A stretch of DNA of 16,456 bases, taken from Solirubrobacterales bacterium. Its GTDB lineage: Bacteria; Actinomycetota; Thermoleophilia; Solirubrobacterales; Solirubrobacteraceae. The notes under the pieces were generated by a model. The model was not told where the DNA came from and made no database searches. It saw only the letters and a list, made by a program, of their open reading frames with translations. Location: contig JAFAZB010000180.1 of the NCBI GenBank assembly GCA_019240015.1, positions 1-16,456 on the forward strand. Direction: 5' to 3'. Position numbers and translations under genes: made by a program. Below are positions 1-5,285 of the stretch, one piece after another (the stretch's first letter is position 1; the number at the start of each line of letters is the position of its first letter).

Positions 1-1147
1 CAGCACCGACTTTGACGACCGCGACGCCGCCGGACAGCTTCGCGAGGCGCTCCTGGAGCTTCTCGCGATCGAAGTCCGAATCGGTGTTCTCGATCTCGGT
101 CTTGATCTGGTTGATGCGGCCCTTGATCGCGTCGCTCTCACCGTTGCCGTCGACGATCGTGGTCGTGTCCTTGGCGACCACCACGCGACGGGCCCGGCCG
201 AGCTGCGAGAGCTGGGTGTTCTCCAGCTTGAGCCCCATCTCCTCGGTGATCACCTCGCCGCCGGTGAGGATCGCGATGTCCTCGAGCATCCGCTTGCGGC
301 GATCGCCGAAGCCCGGCGCCTTGACGGCGACGCCGGTGAAGGTGCCGCGGAGCTTGTTCACCACCAGCGTCGCGAGCGACTCGCCCTCGACGTCCTCGGC
401 GATGATCAGCAGCGGCTTACCCGACTGGATCACCTGCTCCAGCACCGGCAGCAGGTCGCGGACCGAACCGATCTTCTGGTTGGCGATCAGGATGTAGGGG
501 TCCTCGAGGGTGGCCTCCATCCGGTCCTGGTCGGTCACCATGTAGGGCGAGATATAGCCCTTGTCGAACTGCATGCCCTCGGTGAACTCGAGGTCCATGC
601 CGAACGTCTGTCCCTCTTCGACGTTGACCACGCCGTCCTTGCCGACCTTGTCGATCGCATCGGCGATCACGTCGCCGATCTCGTCATCGCCGGCGGAGAT
701 CGTCGCCACGCGGGCGATCTGATCCTTGCCGGAGATCTCGGTCGAGAGCGACTCGATGTGCTTGACGACGTTCTCGACGGCCTGCTCGATACCGCGCTTG
801 AGCGCCAGCGGGTTGGCGCCGGCGGCGACGTTCTTCAGACCCTCGCGGACGATCGACTGCGCCAGCACCGTGGCGGTGGTGGTGCCATCGCCGGCGACGT
901 CGTTGGTGGCCGTCGCCACCTCGCGCACGAGCTGTGCGCCCTGGTTTTGGAACACGTCCTCGACCTCGATCTCCCGCGCGATCGTGACCCCGTCGTTGGT
1001 GATCGTGGGGGCGCCGAACTTCTTGTCGAGGACCACGTAGCGGCCCTTGGGGCCGAGCGTTACCTTGACCGCGTTCGCGACCGCGTCGACGCCCTGCTCG
1101 AGCGCCTTGCGGGCATCCGCGTTGTACTTCAGTTCCTTGTGTGCCAT
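1..1147 (-). CDS. groEL: Chaperonin GroEL (60 kDa), 3' end outside window
   Basis: ATP-dependent chaperonin subunit that forms the tetradecameric folding chamber with GroES in the cytoplasm. The reading frame is open from an ATG at 1145-1147 to the window edge, giving the first 382 residues of a protein that is usually about 540 long. Visible hallmarks are the nucleotide-binding stretch TLGPKGR (30-36), NDG (51-53) and NDVAGDGTTTATVLA (82-96), with Asp87 in the expected place, followed by a canonical apical domain. The catalytic aspartate near residue 398 lies beyond the edge. Position 37 is Tyr where Asn is common (GRYVVL instead of GRNVVL), a minor change. An AGGAG sits 12 nt upstream of the ATG and a closer GAGAGAC lies next to it. 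The gene follows groES after 37 bp and should share its CIRCE-controlled promoter. Identification is near certain. Whether it is the only groEL in the genome cannot be told. Confidence 0.97.
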   Translation of the reverse strand, partial: MAHKELKYNADARKALEQGVDAVANAVKVTLGPKGRYVVLDKKFGAPTITNDGVTIAREIEVEDVFQNQGAQLVREVATATNDVAGDGTTTATVLAQSIVREGLKNVAAGANPLALKRGIEQAVENVVKHIESLSTEISGKDQIARVATISAGDDEIGDVIADAIDKVGKDGVVNVEEGQTFGMDLEFTEGMQFDKGYISPYMVTDQDRMEATLEDPYILIANQKIGSVRDLLPVLEQVIQSGKPLLIIAEDVEGESLATLVVNKLRGTFTGVAVKAPGFGDRRKRMLEDIAILTGGEVITEEMGLKLENTQLSQLGRARRVVVAKDTTTIVDGNGESDAIKGRINQIKTEIENTDSDFDREKLQERLAKLSGGVAVVKVGA

Positions 1148-1184
1148 GTCTCTCTAGTTCTCCTAGCTAGCGAACGGAAAGCTT

Positions 1185-1475
1185 CTACTGGACCTTCGCC
1201 AGCACGTCGGACTCGCGCAGGACGAGCAGCTCCTCGCCGTCGACCTTGATCTCCGTGCCGCCGTACTTGCTGTAGAGCACCTCGTCGCCTTCGGCGACGT
1301 CGAGCGGGGTGCGCTTGCCGGTGTCCTCGTTGACCTTCCCGTCGCCCACCGCCAGGACCTTGCCCTTCTGGGGCTTCTCCTTGGCGGTGTCGGGAAGCAC
1401 GATGCCGCTCGCGGTGGTCTCCTCCTCCTCGATCGCCCGCACGATCAACCGATCGCCGAGGGGCTTTAGCTTCAT
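1185..1475 (-). CDS. groES: Co-chaperonin GroES (10 kDa)
   Basis: Heptameric lid of the GroEL folding chamber. The protein is 96 residues, the normal length for the family. It begins MKLKPLGDRLIV and contains the mobile loop that contacts GroEL (EEEETTASGIVLPDTAKEK, about residues 16-34), then the roof/core segment VAEGDEVLYSKYGGTEI and the ending LVLRESDVLA. The frame stays open to an ATG at 1545-1547, but I chose the ATG at 1473-1475. It starts exactly at the conserved MKLKPLGDR, has a GGAGG Shine-Dalgarno 8 nt upstream, and the longer version would run through the CIRCE operator and the predicted transcription start. It is first gene of the groES-groEL operon and is probably repressed by HrcA through the two CIRCE copies upstream. 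Confidence 0.97.
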   Translation of the reverse strand: MKLKPLGDRLIVRAIEEEETTASGIVLPDTAKEKPQKGKVLAVGDGKVNEDTGKRTPLDVAEGDEVLYSKYGGTEIKVDGEELLVLRESDVLAKVQ

Positions 1476-1483
1476 CTGTCCGA

Positions 1484-1488
1484 CCTCC
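1484..1488 (-). promoter_or_regulatory. Ribosome binding site of groES
   Basis: GGAGG on the minus strand, 8 nt before the ATG at 1475. It decides in favour of the short groES start over the upstream in-frame ATG at 1547. Confidence 0.8.
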
Positions 1489-1512
1489 GGTGGTGTGGTT
1501 GCAGTCTCTTGC

Positions 1513-1539
1513 TTGGCACTCGCTGGTGGAGAGTGCCAA
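1513..1539. promoter_or_regulatory. CIRCE operator, promoter-proximal copy
   Basis: A perfect inverted repeat with arms TTGGCACTC and GAGTGCCAA separated by exactly 9 nt. This is the architecture of CIRCE (consensus TTAGCACTC-N9-GAGTGCTAA), the binding site of the heat-shock repressor HrcA. The third base of the consensus arm is changed and the opposite arm carries the compensating change, so the dyad stays perfect. It starts only a few bases after the predicted transcription start of groES, where a bound repressor would block initiation or early elongation. Confidence 0.93.
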
Positions 1540-1548
1540 CACACCAAG

Positions 1549-1576
1549 ACTATAGCCAGTTGCCGAGGCTATTCAA
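1549..1576 (-). promoter_or_regulatory. Sigma-70-type promoter of groESL
   Basis: On the minus strand, TTGAAT (1571-1576) and TATAGT (1549-1554) are separated by 16 bp, close to the TTGACA/TATAAT housekeeping consensus. Both boxes are AT-richer than the surrounding GC-rich DNA. Transcription would begin near 1541-1543, directly at the edge of the proximal CIRCE copy. The placement between two CIRCE operators supports the call. The start site itself is inferred. Confidence 0.75.
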
Positions 1577-1583
1577 GGCTTTC

Positions 1584-1610
1584 TTGGCACTCGCTTGTGA
1601 AGAGTGCCAA
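1584..1610. promoter_or_regulatory. CIRCE operator, upstream copy
   Basis: A second TTGGCACTC-N9-GAGTGCCAA dyad with arms identical to the first copy but a different 9-nt loop. Its centre is 71 bp from the centre of the other copy, close to seven helical turns, and it lies just upstream of the -35 box. Two HrcA sites flanking one promoter would allow cooperative or looping repression. That mechanism is inferred. Confidence 0.92.
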
Positions 1611-1658
1611 GAGAAACGTGGGCGGGCGTCGACGCGGGCGCCGACCCCTCCCCAGCTG

Positions 1659-2060
1659 TCAGTTTCGGGCCCCGCCGAGCCCGTGGATACGGTCTCGCAG
1701 CCCTTCGGCGGGGCTCTCGATGATCTGCGAGAAACGCACCACGGTGACGGTGTCCTCCATCGAGACCTTGCGCCCGTAGATCTGTTCCAGGAAGTGGACC
1801 ATCTCGTCGTGGCGGCGGAACTCGGGGTTGTCGTGCTCGATGTCGCGCGGCGAGAGGTCGCGGAGGCGCTTGACCTCGACCTGATCGATGACCGCGTGGA
1901 AGATCTTCTCGCGCGGGGAATGCTGGTAGCCGATCGTCACCAGCACGCAGTCGTTCTTGCGGTACTTGTGCGATTTGTCGCCGAGCCGGATGGTGGCCGT
2001 CTTGCGCCCGCGCCGAAGCTGGTCGGCGAACACCGACGAGTAGAAGTTGAGCACGCGCAC
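1659..2060 (-). CDS. ASCH-domain protein (YqfB-like, predicted RNA-binding or amidohydrolase)
   Basis: A 133-residue protein with a PUA-like ASCH fold. The signature is GRKTATIR (18-25), followed by the beta-rich segment DCVLVTIGYQ and a helical part ending in FLEQIYGRK. The pattern resembles E. coli YqfB, an ASCH protein reported as an N4-acetylcytidine amidohydrolase using Lys, Thr and Glu. By eye, Lys20 and Thr23 match the first two and the third position falls on Asp77 (HDN), a conservative change. Activity is therefore possible but unproven, and nucleic-acid or modified-nucleoside binding is the safer statement. The start is a GTG at 2058-2060. Another GTG two codons later is possible, and neither has a clear Shine-Dalgarno. 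It is the last gene of the crp-nudix-asch series, 10 bp after the Nudix stop, and it ends 49 bp before the upstream CIRCE element. Confidence 0.75.
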   Translation of the reverse strand: MRVLNFYSSVFADQLRRGRKTATIRLGDKSHKYRKNDCVLVTIGYQHSPREKIFHAVIDQVEVKRLRDLSPRDIEHDNPEFRRHDEMVHFLEQIYGRKVSMEDTVTVVRFSQIIESPAEGLRDRIHGLGGARN

Positions 2061-2070
2061 CGCCGCCAGC

Positions 2071-2466
2071 CTACCGGTCCGATGACAGCTGCGACAAGGC
2101 GCGCGCGACGATCTTGCGCTCCCCTTCGTAGGTCAGCTCGCGGGCCGCCTGCGAGAGCGCCATCCAGCGCGCATCCTCGATCTCGTGGTCGTGGTCGGCG
2201 AGGTCACCCGAGCGGTACTCGAACAGGTAGAAGCGCACCCGCTTGGCGACCGTCCCGTGCTGGGCCTGGTAGCTGTAGGCGATCTCGCCGAGCTCGCGGA
2301 TCAGCTCGGTGGTGAGGCCGGTCTCCTCACGGACCTCGCGCTGGGCGGCGGCCTCGGGCGCCTCGCCGGGGTCCGGATGGCCCTTGGGCAGCCCGAGCAC
2401 GCGGGTGCCGTCCGCGGCGCGCTTGACCGGCACGATCACGGCGACGTGCCCGCCGCGGACGACCAC
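2071..2466 (-). CDS. Nudix (MutT-type) hydrolase
   Basis: Hydrolyses a nucleoside diphosphate linked to another group, or a related polyphosphate. The substrate cannot be named from sequence. The complete Nudix box G-x5-E-x7-REVREETGL runs from Gly29 to Leu51 (131-residue numbering), preceded by LGLPKG, so the metal-binding glutamates are present. The only canonical start is the GTG at 2464-2466. However, the frame continues upstream with RRHDFSAGG, which resembles the usual first strand of this family and would be lost with the GTG start. No ATG, GTG, TTG or CTG occurs between GTG-2466 and the in-frame stop at 2545-2547. An ATT at 2506-2508 with a GGAG 10 nt before it overlaps the stop codon of the CRP gene and would give 145 residues. 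The gene lies between the CRP/FNR gene and the ASCH gene and is probably cotranscribed with both. Confidence 0.88.
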   Translation of the reverse strand: MVVRGGHVAVIVPVKRAADGTRVLGLPKGHPDPGEAPEAAAQREVREETGLTTELIRELGEIAYSYQAQHGTVAKRVRFYLFEYRSGDLADHDHEIEDARWMALSQAARELTYEGERKIVARALSQLSSDR

Positions 2467-2503
2467 GCCGCCGGCCGAGAAGTCGTGCCTGCGCGCCGGC
2501 GCG

Positions 2504-3199
2504 CTAATAGACGTAGCGCTCCAGCGCCGCCGGGTCGTGCACGGTCAGCCTGCCGCGACCCTGGGTGATGATCCCGGCTCGCTCGAGCACGGCCAGGAAC
2601 CGGCTGGCGGATTCGCGCGATGACCCGGCCAGCTGCGCCAGCTCCGCCTGGGTCGAGGTGATCAGCACGTCGCGGTCGCCGGCCCCGCCGTTGCGTGCGG
2701 CTTGCACCAGCTCGACGAGCACGGTCGCGACGCGACTCTGGACGGTCTGGAAGGACTGGCGCGCGAGGCGTTCGTTGGTCTCCCGCAGGCGGCGCCCGAG
2801 CGCGGCCATCAGCTTGACCGAGATGTCCGCGTGCTCGCGCAGCAGGCGGCGCATGTCCGAGCCCAGGATCGCGATCAGCTCGGTCTCCTGCACCGACTCG
2901 ACCGTCGCCGAGCGCCGCTCGTCGTCGAACATCGCGAGCTCGCCGAAGATGTCCCCGGGACCGAAGGTCGCGAGCGTGATCGAGCGGCCGTCGGGGTGCT
3001 CACGCAGCGCCCGCGCGCTGCCGGAGCGGACGATGTAGCAGGTGTCGCTCTGGTCGCCTTCCCGGAACACCACCTCCCCCGGCCCGAACTGGCGGGGCAC
3101 GGTGACGTCCGCCACGCGCGCCAGCTCAGGCTCTCCCAGCGTCGAGAACGCCGGCACCTGCGCGAGCAGCGCGATCGTGTCTTCGCTGGTCGCGGCCAC
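2504..3199 (-). CDS. CRP/FNR-family transcriptional regulator
   Basis: A 231-residue DNA-binding regulator with an N-terminal cyclic-nucleotide-binding beta-barrel (about residues 10-125) and a C-terminal winged helix. The phosphate-binding cassette is well kept: FGEL (85-88) followed by RRSAT (95-99) matches the GEL...RSA pattern that binds cyclic nucleotide in E. coli CRP, so cAMP or a related ligand is likely. No FNR-type cysteine cluster is visible, which argues against an oxygen sensor. The helix-turn-helix is in TQAELAQLAGSSRESASRFL (183-202). The frame is open to 3541, but that would overrun the divergent secreted-protein gene. I chose the GTG at 3197-3199, which gives the normal family length. 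No good Shine-Dalgarno is seen, so it may be leaderless. A GCGCAA-N4-TTGCGC repeat lies 26-41 bp upstream and may be its own operator. Targets are unknown. Confidence 0.92.
   Translation of the reverse strand: MAATSEDTIALLAQVPAFSTLGEPELARVADVTVPRQFGPGEVVFREGDQSDTCYIVRSGSARALREHPDGRSITLATFGPGDIFGELAMFDDERRSATVESVQETELIAILGSDMRRLLREHADISVKLMAALGRRLRETNERLARQSFQTVQSRVATVLVELVQAARNGGAGDRDVLITSTQAELAQLAGSSRESASRFLAVLERAGIITQGRGRLTVHDPAALERYVY
2519..2522 (-). promoter_or_regulatory. Possible Shine-Dalgarno for an ATT start of the Nudix gene
   Basis: GGAG on the minus strand inside the last codons of the CRP gene, 10 nt before ATT at 2506-2508. It also encodes Leu-Glu of CRP, so it may be coincidental. 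It matters only if the Nudix gene starts at ATT rather than at GTG-2466, which lacks any Shine-Dalgarno. Confidence 0.3.
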
Positions 3200-3224
3200 C
3201 GGGCAGGGATACCACACCCGCGGA

Positions 3225-3240
3225 GCGCAATACTTTGCGC
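3225..3240. promoter_or_regulatory. Inverted repeat in the divergent crp / secreted-protein intergenic region
   Basis: A perfect 6-bp dyad, GCGCAA-TACT-TTGCGC, occupies more than a third of the 43-bp gap between two divergent genes. A 4-nt spacer with about 5-6 bp arms is the geometry of FNR-type sites, so autoregulation by the adjacent CRP/FNR protein is an obvious hypothesis. The arm sequence matches neither the E. coli CRP (TGTGA) nor the FNR (TTGAT) half-site. It ends two bases before the GTG of the secreted-protein gene, so a bound dimer would cover that gene's start region. Confidence 0.5.
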
Positions 3241-3242
3241 CC

Positions 3243-3770
3243 GTGCGCATTCGTCCCAGCGGCTTGATCTTCTCGCTCGTGGTGCTGGCGGGCGCGGCCT
3301 CGGCGCTCGCCTCCGCGGGCCAACCTCTGCCGAGCGCCGCCCAGATCCACACCGCGATCAGCGGCGCGACGCGGTCCAAGGCGCTGTGGGCGACGGTCAA
3401 CGTCTGCGATACCGACAGCCAACCCCAGATGCTCGGCATCCGGGGCCAGATGCCCTCGCTGGGATTCCCCGTGGCGATGTCGATGAGCATCCAGGCCCAG
3501 TATTTCTCGAGCTCGAAGAAGCGCTTCGAGCCGGTTCCCAACGGTCAGCGGATGGTGAACCTCGGGCAGGCCACCAAGACGCTGCGCCAAGGGGGAGCCG
3601 ATTTCCAGTTCAAGCGCCACAGCGGCACGCTGCGGGGCGTGATCACATTCGCCTGGACCTACGGGGGAAGCACGATCGGCCACGCGGTCCGGACGACCAC
3701 CGCCGGCCACCCCGACGCCGACTTCGGCAGCCCGCGCCACTTCAGCGCGTCAGCCTGCAAGATCAGCTGA
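3243..3770 (+). CDS. Secreted protein of unknown function
   Basis: A 175-residue protein from a GTG at 3243-3245. The N-terminus is a clear signal peptide: short basic start (RIRPSG), hydrophobic stretch LIFSLVVLAGAASALA, and an AxA site (Ala23-Ser-Ala25) with likely cleavage before Gly26. The mature part is mainly beta-strand-like, with two cysteines, Cys55 (VNVCDT) near its start and Cys172 near its end, that could form one disulfide. No enzyme motif or membrane anchor is visible. I do not recognise the family with confidence, though similar VNVCDT-containing secreted proteins seem familiar from Thermoleophilia. It is divergent from the CRP/FNR gene, shares a 43-bp promoter region with it, and ends 5 bp from the convergent gdpd gene. 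The frame extends upstream to 3042, but that part lies antisense to the CRP gene and precedes the signal peptide, so it was not used. Confidence 0.75.
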   Translation: MRIRPSGLIFSLVVLAGAASALASAGQPLPSAAQIHTAISGATRSKALWATVNVCDTDSQPQMLGIRGQMPSLGFPVAMSMSIQAQYFSSSKKRFEPVPNGQRMVNLGQATKTLRQGGADFQFKRHSGTLRGVITFAWTYGGSTIGHAVRTTTAGHPDADFGSPRHFSASACKIS

Positions 3771-3775
3771 AACGG

Positions 3776-4489
3776 TCAGGCGAGCGCGCCAAACAGCCGC
3801 GGGTCGTTGGTGATCACCCCGTTGACCCCCAGCGCCTTGAGCGCGCGCAGGCGCGGCAGCTCGTCCACGGTCCACACGTAGAGCTCGCCGCCCGCGGCCT
3901 GCACGCGGCGGACCAGCCGCGGCGTGACCAGCCGCCAGTGGACCATCAGTGCGTCGCACTCGCGCGCGCGGATCGCGCGCGCGCCACGGGAGGGCAGCAA
4001 CGCTCGCATCGCCAAAAGGCCGAGCTGCGCCGGCAGCGTCAGCGCCCGCGAGCGAAACGGGTCGCGGCGCAGCTTCGGCAGCGACCATCCCAGCCGCACG
4101 CCGGGCTCGGCGGCGCGAACCGCCGTCAGGCTGCTCCGGTACTGGCTCGAGATCAGGGCCCGCTCGAGCAGGCCATGGGCGCGCAGCGCTTGAAGCACTG
4201 AGCGCTCGTAGCCGGGCAGCTTCAGATCGACGTCGATCTCGATCCCCGCAAACGCGTCGCCCGCGAGGTGCGCTAGCCCCTCCTCCAGCGTGTGCGGGAC
4301 CCGCTGCGCGGCGTCGGCGTAGTCGTGGGCAAGCAGCAGCCGGCCCTCCCCGCCCCGCTCGGGGAGCACGTCGAACTCGATCATGTCGACCCCGGCCGCC
4401 AGCGCGGCGTCGAAGCTGGCGTGGGTGTTGCCGGGGGCGATCAGATCGGCGCCCTTGTGGCCGATCCGGCGCAGGCTGCGCTCGCTCAC
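3776..4489 (-). CDS. Glycerophosphodiester phosphodiesterase-family protein
   Basis: A 237-residue cytoplasmic TIM-barrel protein of the GDPD family, which cleaves glycerophosphodiesters into glycerol-3-phosphate and an alcohol. Motifs in order are GHKG (10-13), APGNT (18-22), IEFDV (37-41), HD (55-56), EIDVDLK (84-90), and the late barrel segments YVWTVDE and GVNGVITNDP. The catalytic histidines (11 and 55) and acidic metal ligands (Glu38, Asp40, Glu84) are in place. Two usually fixed positions differ: the common HRG is HKG and PENT is PGNT. Substrate preference may therefore differ from classical GlpQ/UgpQ enzymes. The GTG at 4487-4489 overlaps the nei stop (GTGA), which points to translational coupling and fixes the start. 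A longer frame to 4732 is antisense-like noise inside nei. It is last gene of the rmlD-to-gdpd run. Confidence 0.88.
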   Translation of the reverse strand: MSERSLRRIGHKGADLIAPGNTHASFDAALAAGVDMIEFDVLPERGGEGRLLLAHDYADAAQRVPHTLEEGLAHLAGDAFAGIEIDVDLKLPGYERSVLQALRAHGLLERALISSQYRSSLTAVRAAEPGVRLGWSLPKLRRDPFRSRALTLPAQLGLLAMRALLPSRGARAIRARECDALMVHWRLVTPRLVRRVQAAGGELYVWTVDELPRLRALKALGVNGVITNDPRLFGALA

Positions 4490-5262
4490 GACTGGCACCC
4501 CGGACACCAGAACGTGGTGCGGTTCTCGTCTCCCTGCCCCCGGGCCGCGATCGGCGTCGCGCATCGCGGGCAGGGCCGCCCGGCCCGTCCGTGGACTCGG
4601 GGTTCGATCGAGCGCGGGCCCAGCTCGGCGGAGCGCAGCATCCGCGGTCGCAGCCGCCGCAGAATCTCGATCGCCTCGGCATCGGTGAGCTCGGCGAGCG
4701 GGCGCCAGGGGTCGACGCCCGCCTCCCAGCACCCCTCGGCCTTCCAGATGTTGCCGATTCCGGCGACCGTCGACTGGTCGAGCAGGGCGTCGCCGATCCC
4801 GCGCGTGGGATCGTCGGCGCGCAGCCGCTTGAGGAACCGGGTCGAGTCGAAGTGCTCGGCGAGCACGTCGGGTCCGAGCATCGCCAAGCGGCGGTCAAGT
4901 CGCGTCCGGCCGTCGGTCAGCAGCTCGAGCACGGGGCCATCGAACTGGACCACCTCGTGCCCGTCGGCCACTAGCACCAGCCACGCACTGCTGGCGGCCC
5001 GCCGCCAAGGCTGACCCGCGGCATATACCCGCCAGGAGCCGGTCATGCGCAGGTGGCTGTGGAGCGCAAGGCCGCCTTCGAAGCGCAGCAACAGGTGCTT
5101 GCCGTGCGTATCGACGCGCTCCACGGCGCGCCCGGAGAGCCGCCGCGGCCACGCGTCGAGCGCGTGGCGGGGCTGCGGGGTGCGGATCTGGTCGGGGACG
5201 CGCCCCTCGAGCAGCGGACGCATCCGGCTGGCGGCGTAGCGGATCGTGTCGCCCTCGGGCAT
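4486..5262 (-). CDS. Fpg/Nei-family DNA glycosylase (Nei2-like)
   Basis: Bifunctional base-excision repair enzyme that removes oxidised bases and cleaves the abasic site. It has 258 residues, the usual size. The N-terminus MPEGDTI provides the catalytic Pro2 and Glu3, HGKH holds Lys55, and the helix-two-turn-helix contains GIGNIWKAE with Asn171. The C-terminal zinc finger has CPRC (231-234) and CPGC (253-256) with Arg248 (NRTTFWC). All catalytic and zinc positions are intact. The PEGDTI start and overall form point to the actinobacterial Nei branch rather than Fpg/MutM (which starts PELPE). The ATG at 5260-5262 is preceded by GAGG at about 6 nt. The gene follows lhr by 23 bp, an arrangement I recall from mycobacteria (lhr next to nei2), and its stop overlaps the gdpd start. 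Preferred lesion is not decidable from sequence. Confidence 0.93.
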   Translation of the reverse strand: MPEGDTIRYAASRMRPLLEGRVPDQIRTPQPRHALDAWPRRLSGRAVERVDTHGKHLLLRFEGGLALHSHLRMTGSWRVYAAGQPWRRAASSAWLVLVADGHEVVQFDGPVLELLTDGRTRLDRRLAMLGPDVLAEHFDSTRFLKRLRADDPTRGIGDALLDQSTVAGIGNIWKAEGCWEAGVDPWRPLAELTDAEAIEILRRLRPRMLRSAELGPRSIEPRVHGRAGRPCPRCATPIAARGQGDENRTTFWCPGCQS

Positions 5263-5285
5263 CAGCGCCTCGCCGAGTCGATCAT

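Noticed and set aside
1476..1547. N-terminal extension of groES from the ATG at 1547
   Set aside because: It would begin upstream of, and read through, the proximal CIRCE operator. The ATG at 1475 has GGAGG and matches the family start.
1626..1635. Palindrome GCGTCGACGC downstream of the ASCH gene, considered as a terminator
   Set aside because: It is only 10 bp, has no loop and no following T-run, and such palindromes are common at this GC content.
3200..3541. N-terminal extension of the CRP/FNR gene to 3541
   Set aside because: The extra 114 residues lie antisense to the signal-peptide-bearing gene and have no family similarity. The GTG at 3199 gives the normal length.
3771..3775. Terminator between the convergent secreted-protein and gdpd genes
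   Set aside because: The gap is only 5 bp and no stem-loop with a T-run is visible across it.
2702..4201. 499-codon plus-strand frame opposite the CRP gene and gdpd
   Set aside because: Crosses three real genes in the wrong frame or strand and has no domain. The secreted-protein gene with its signal peptide explains the plus strand at 3243-3770.
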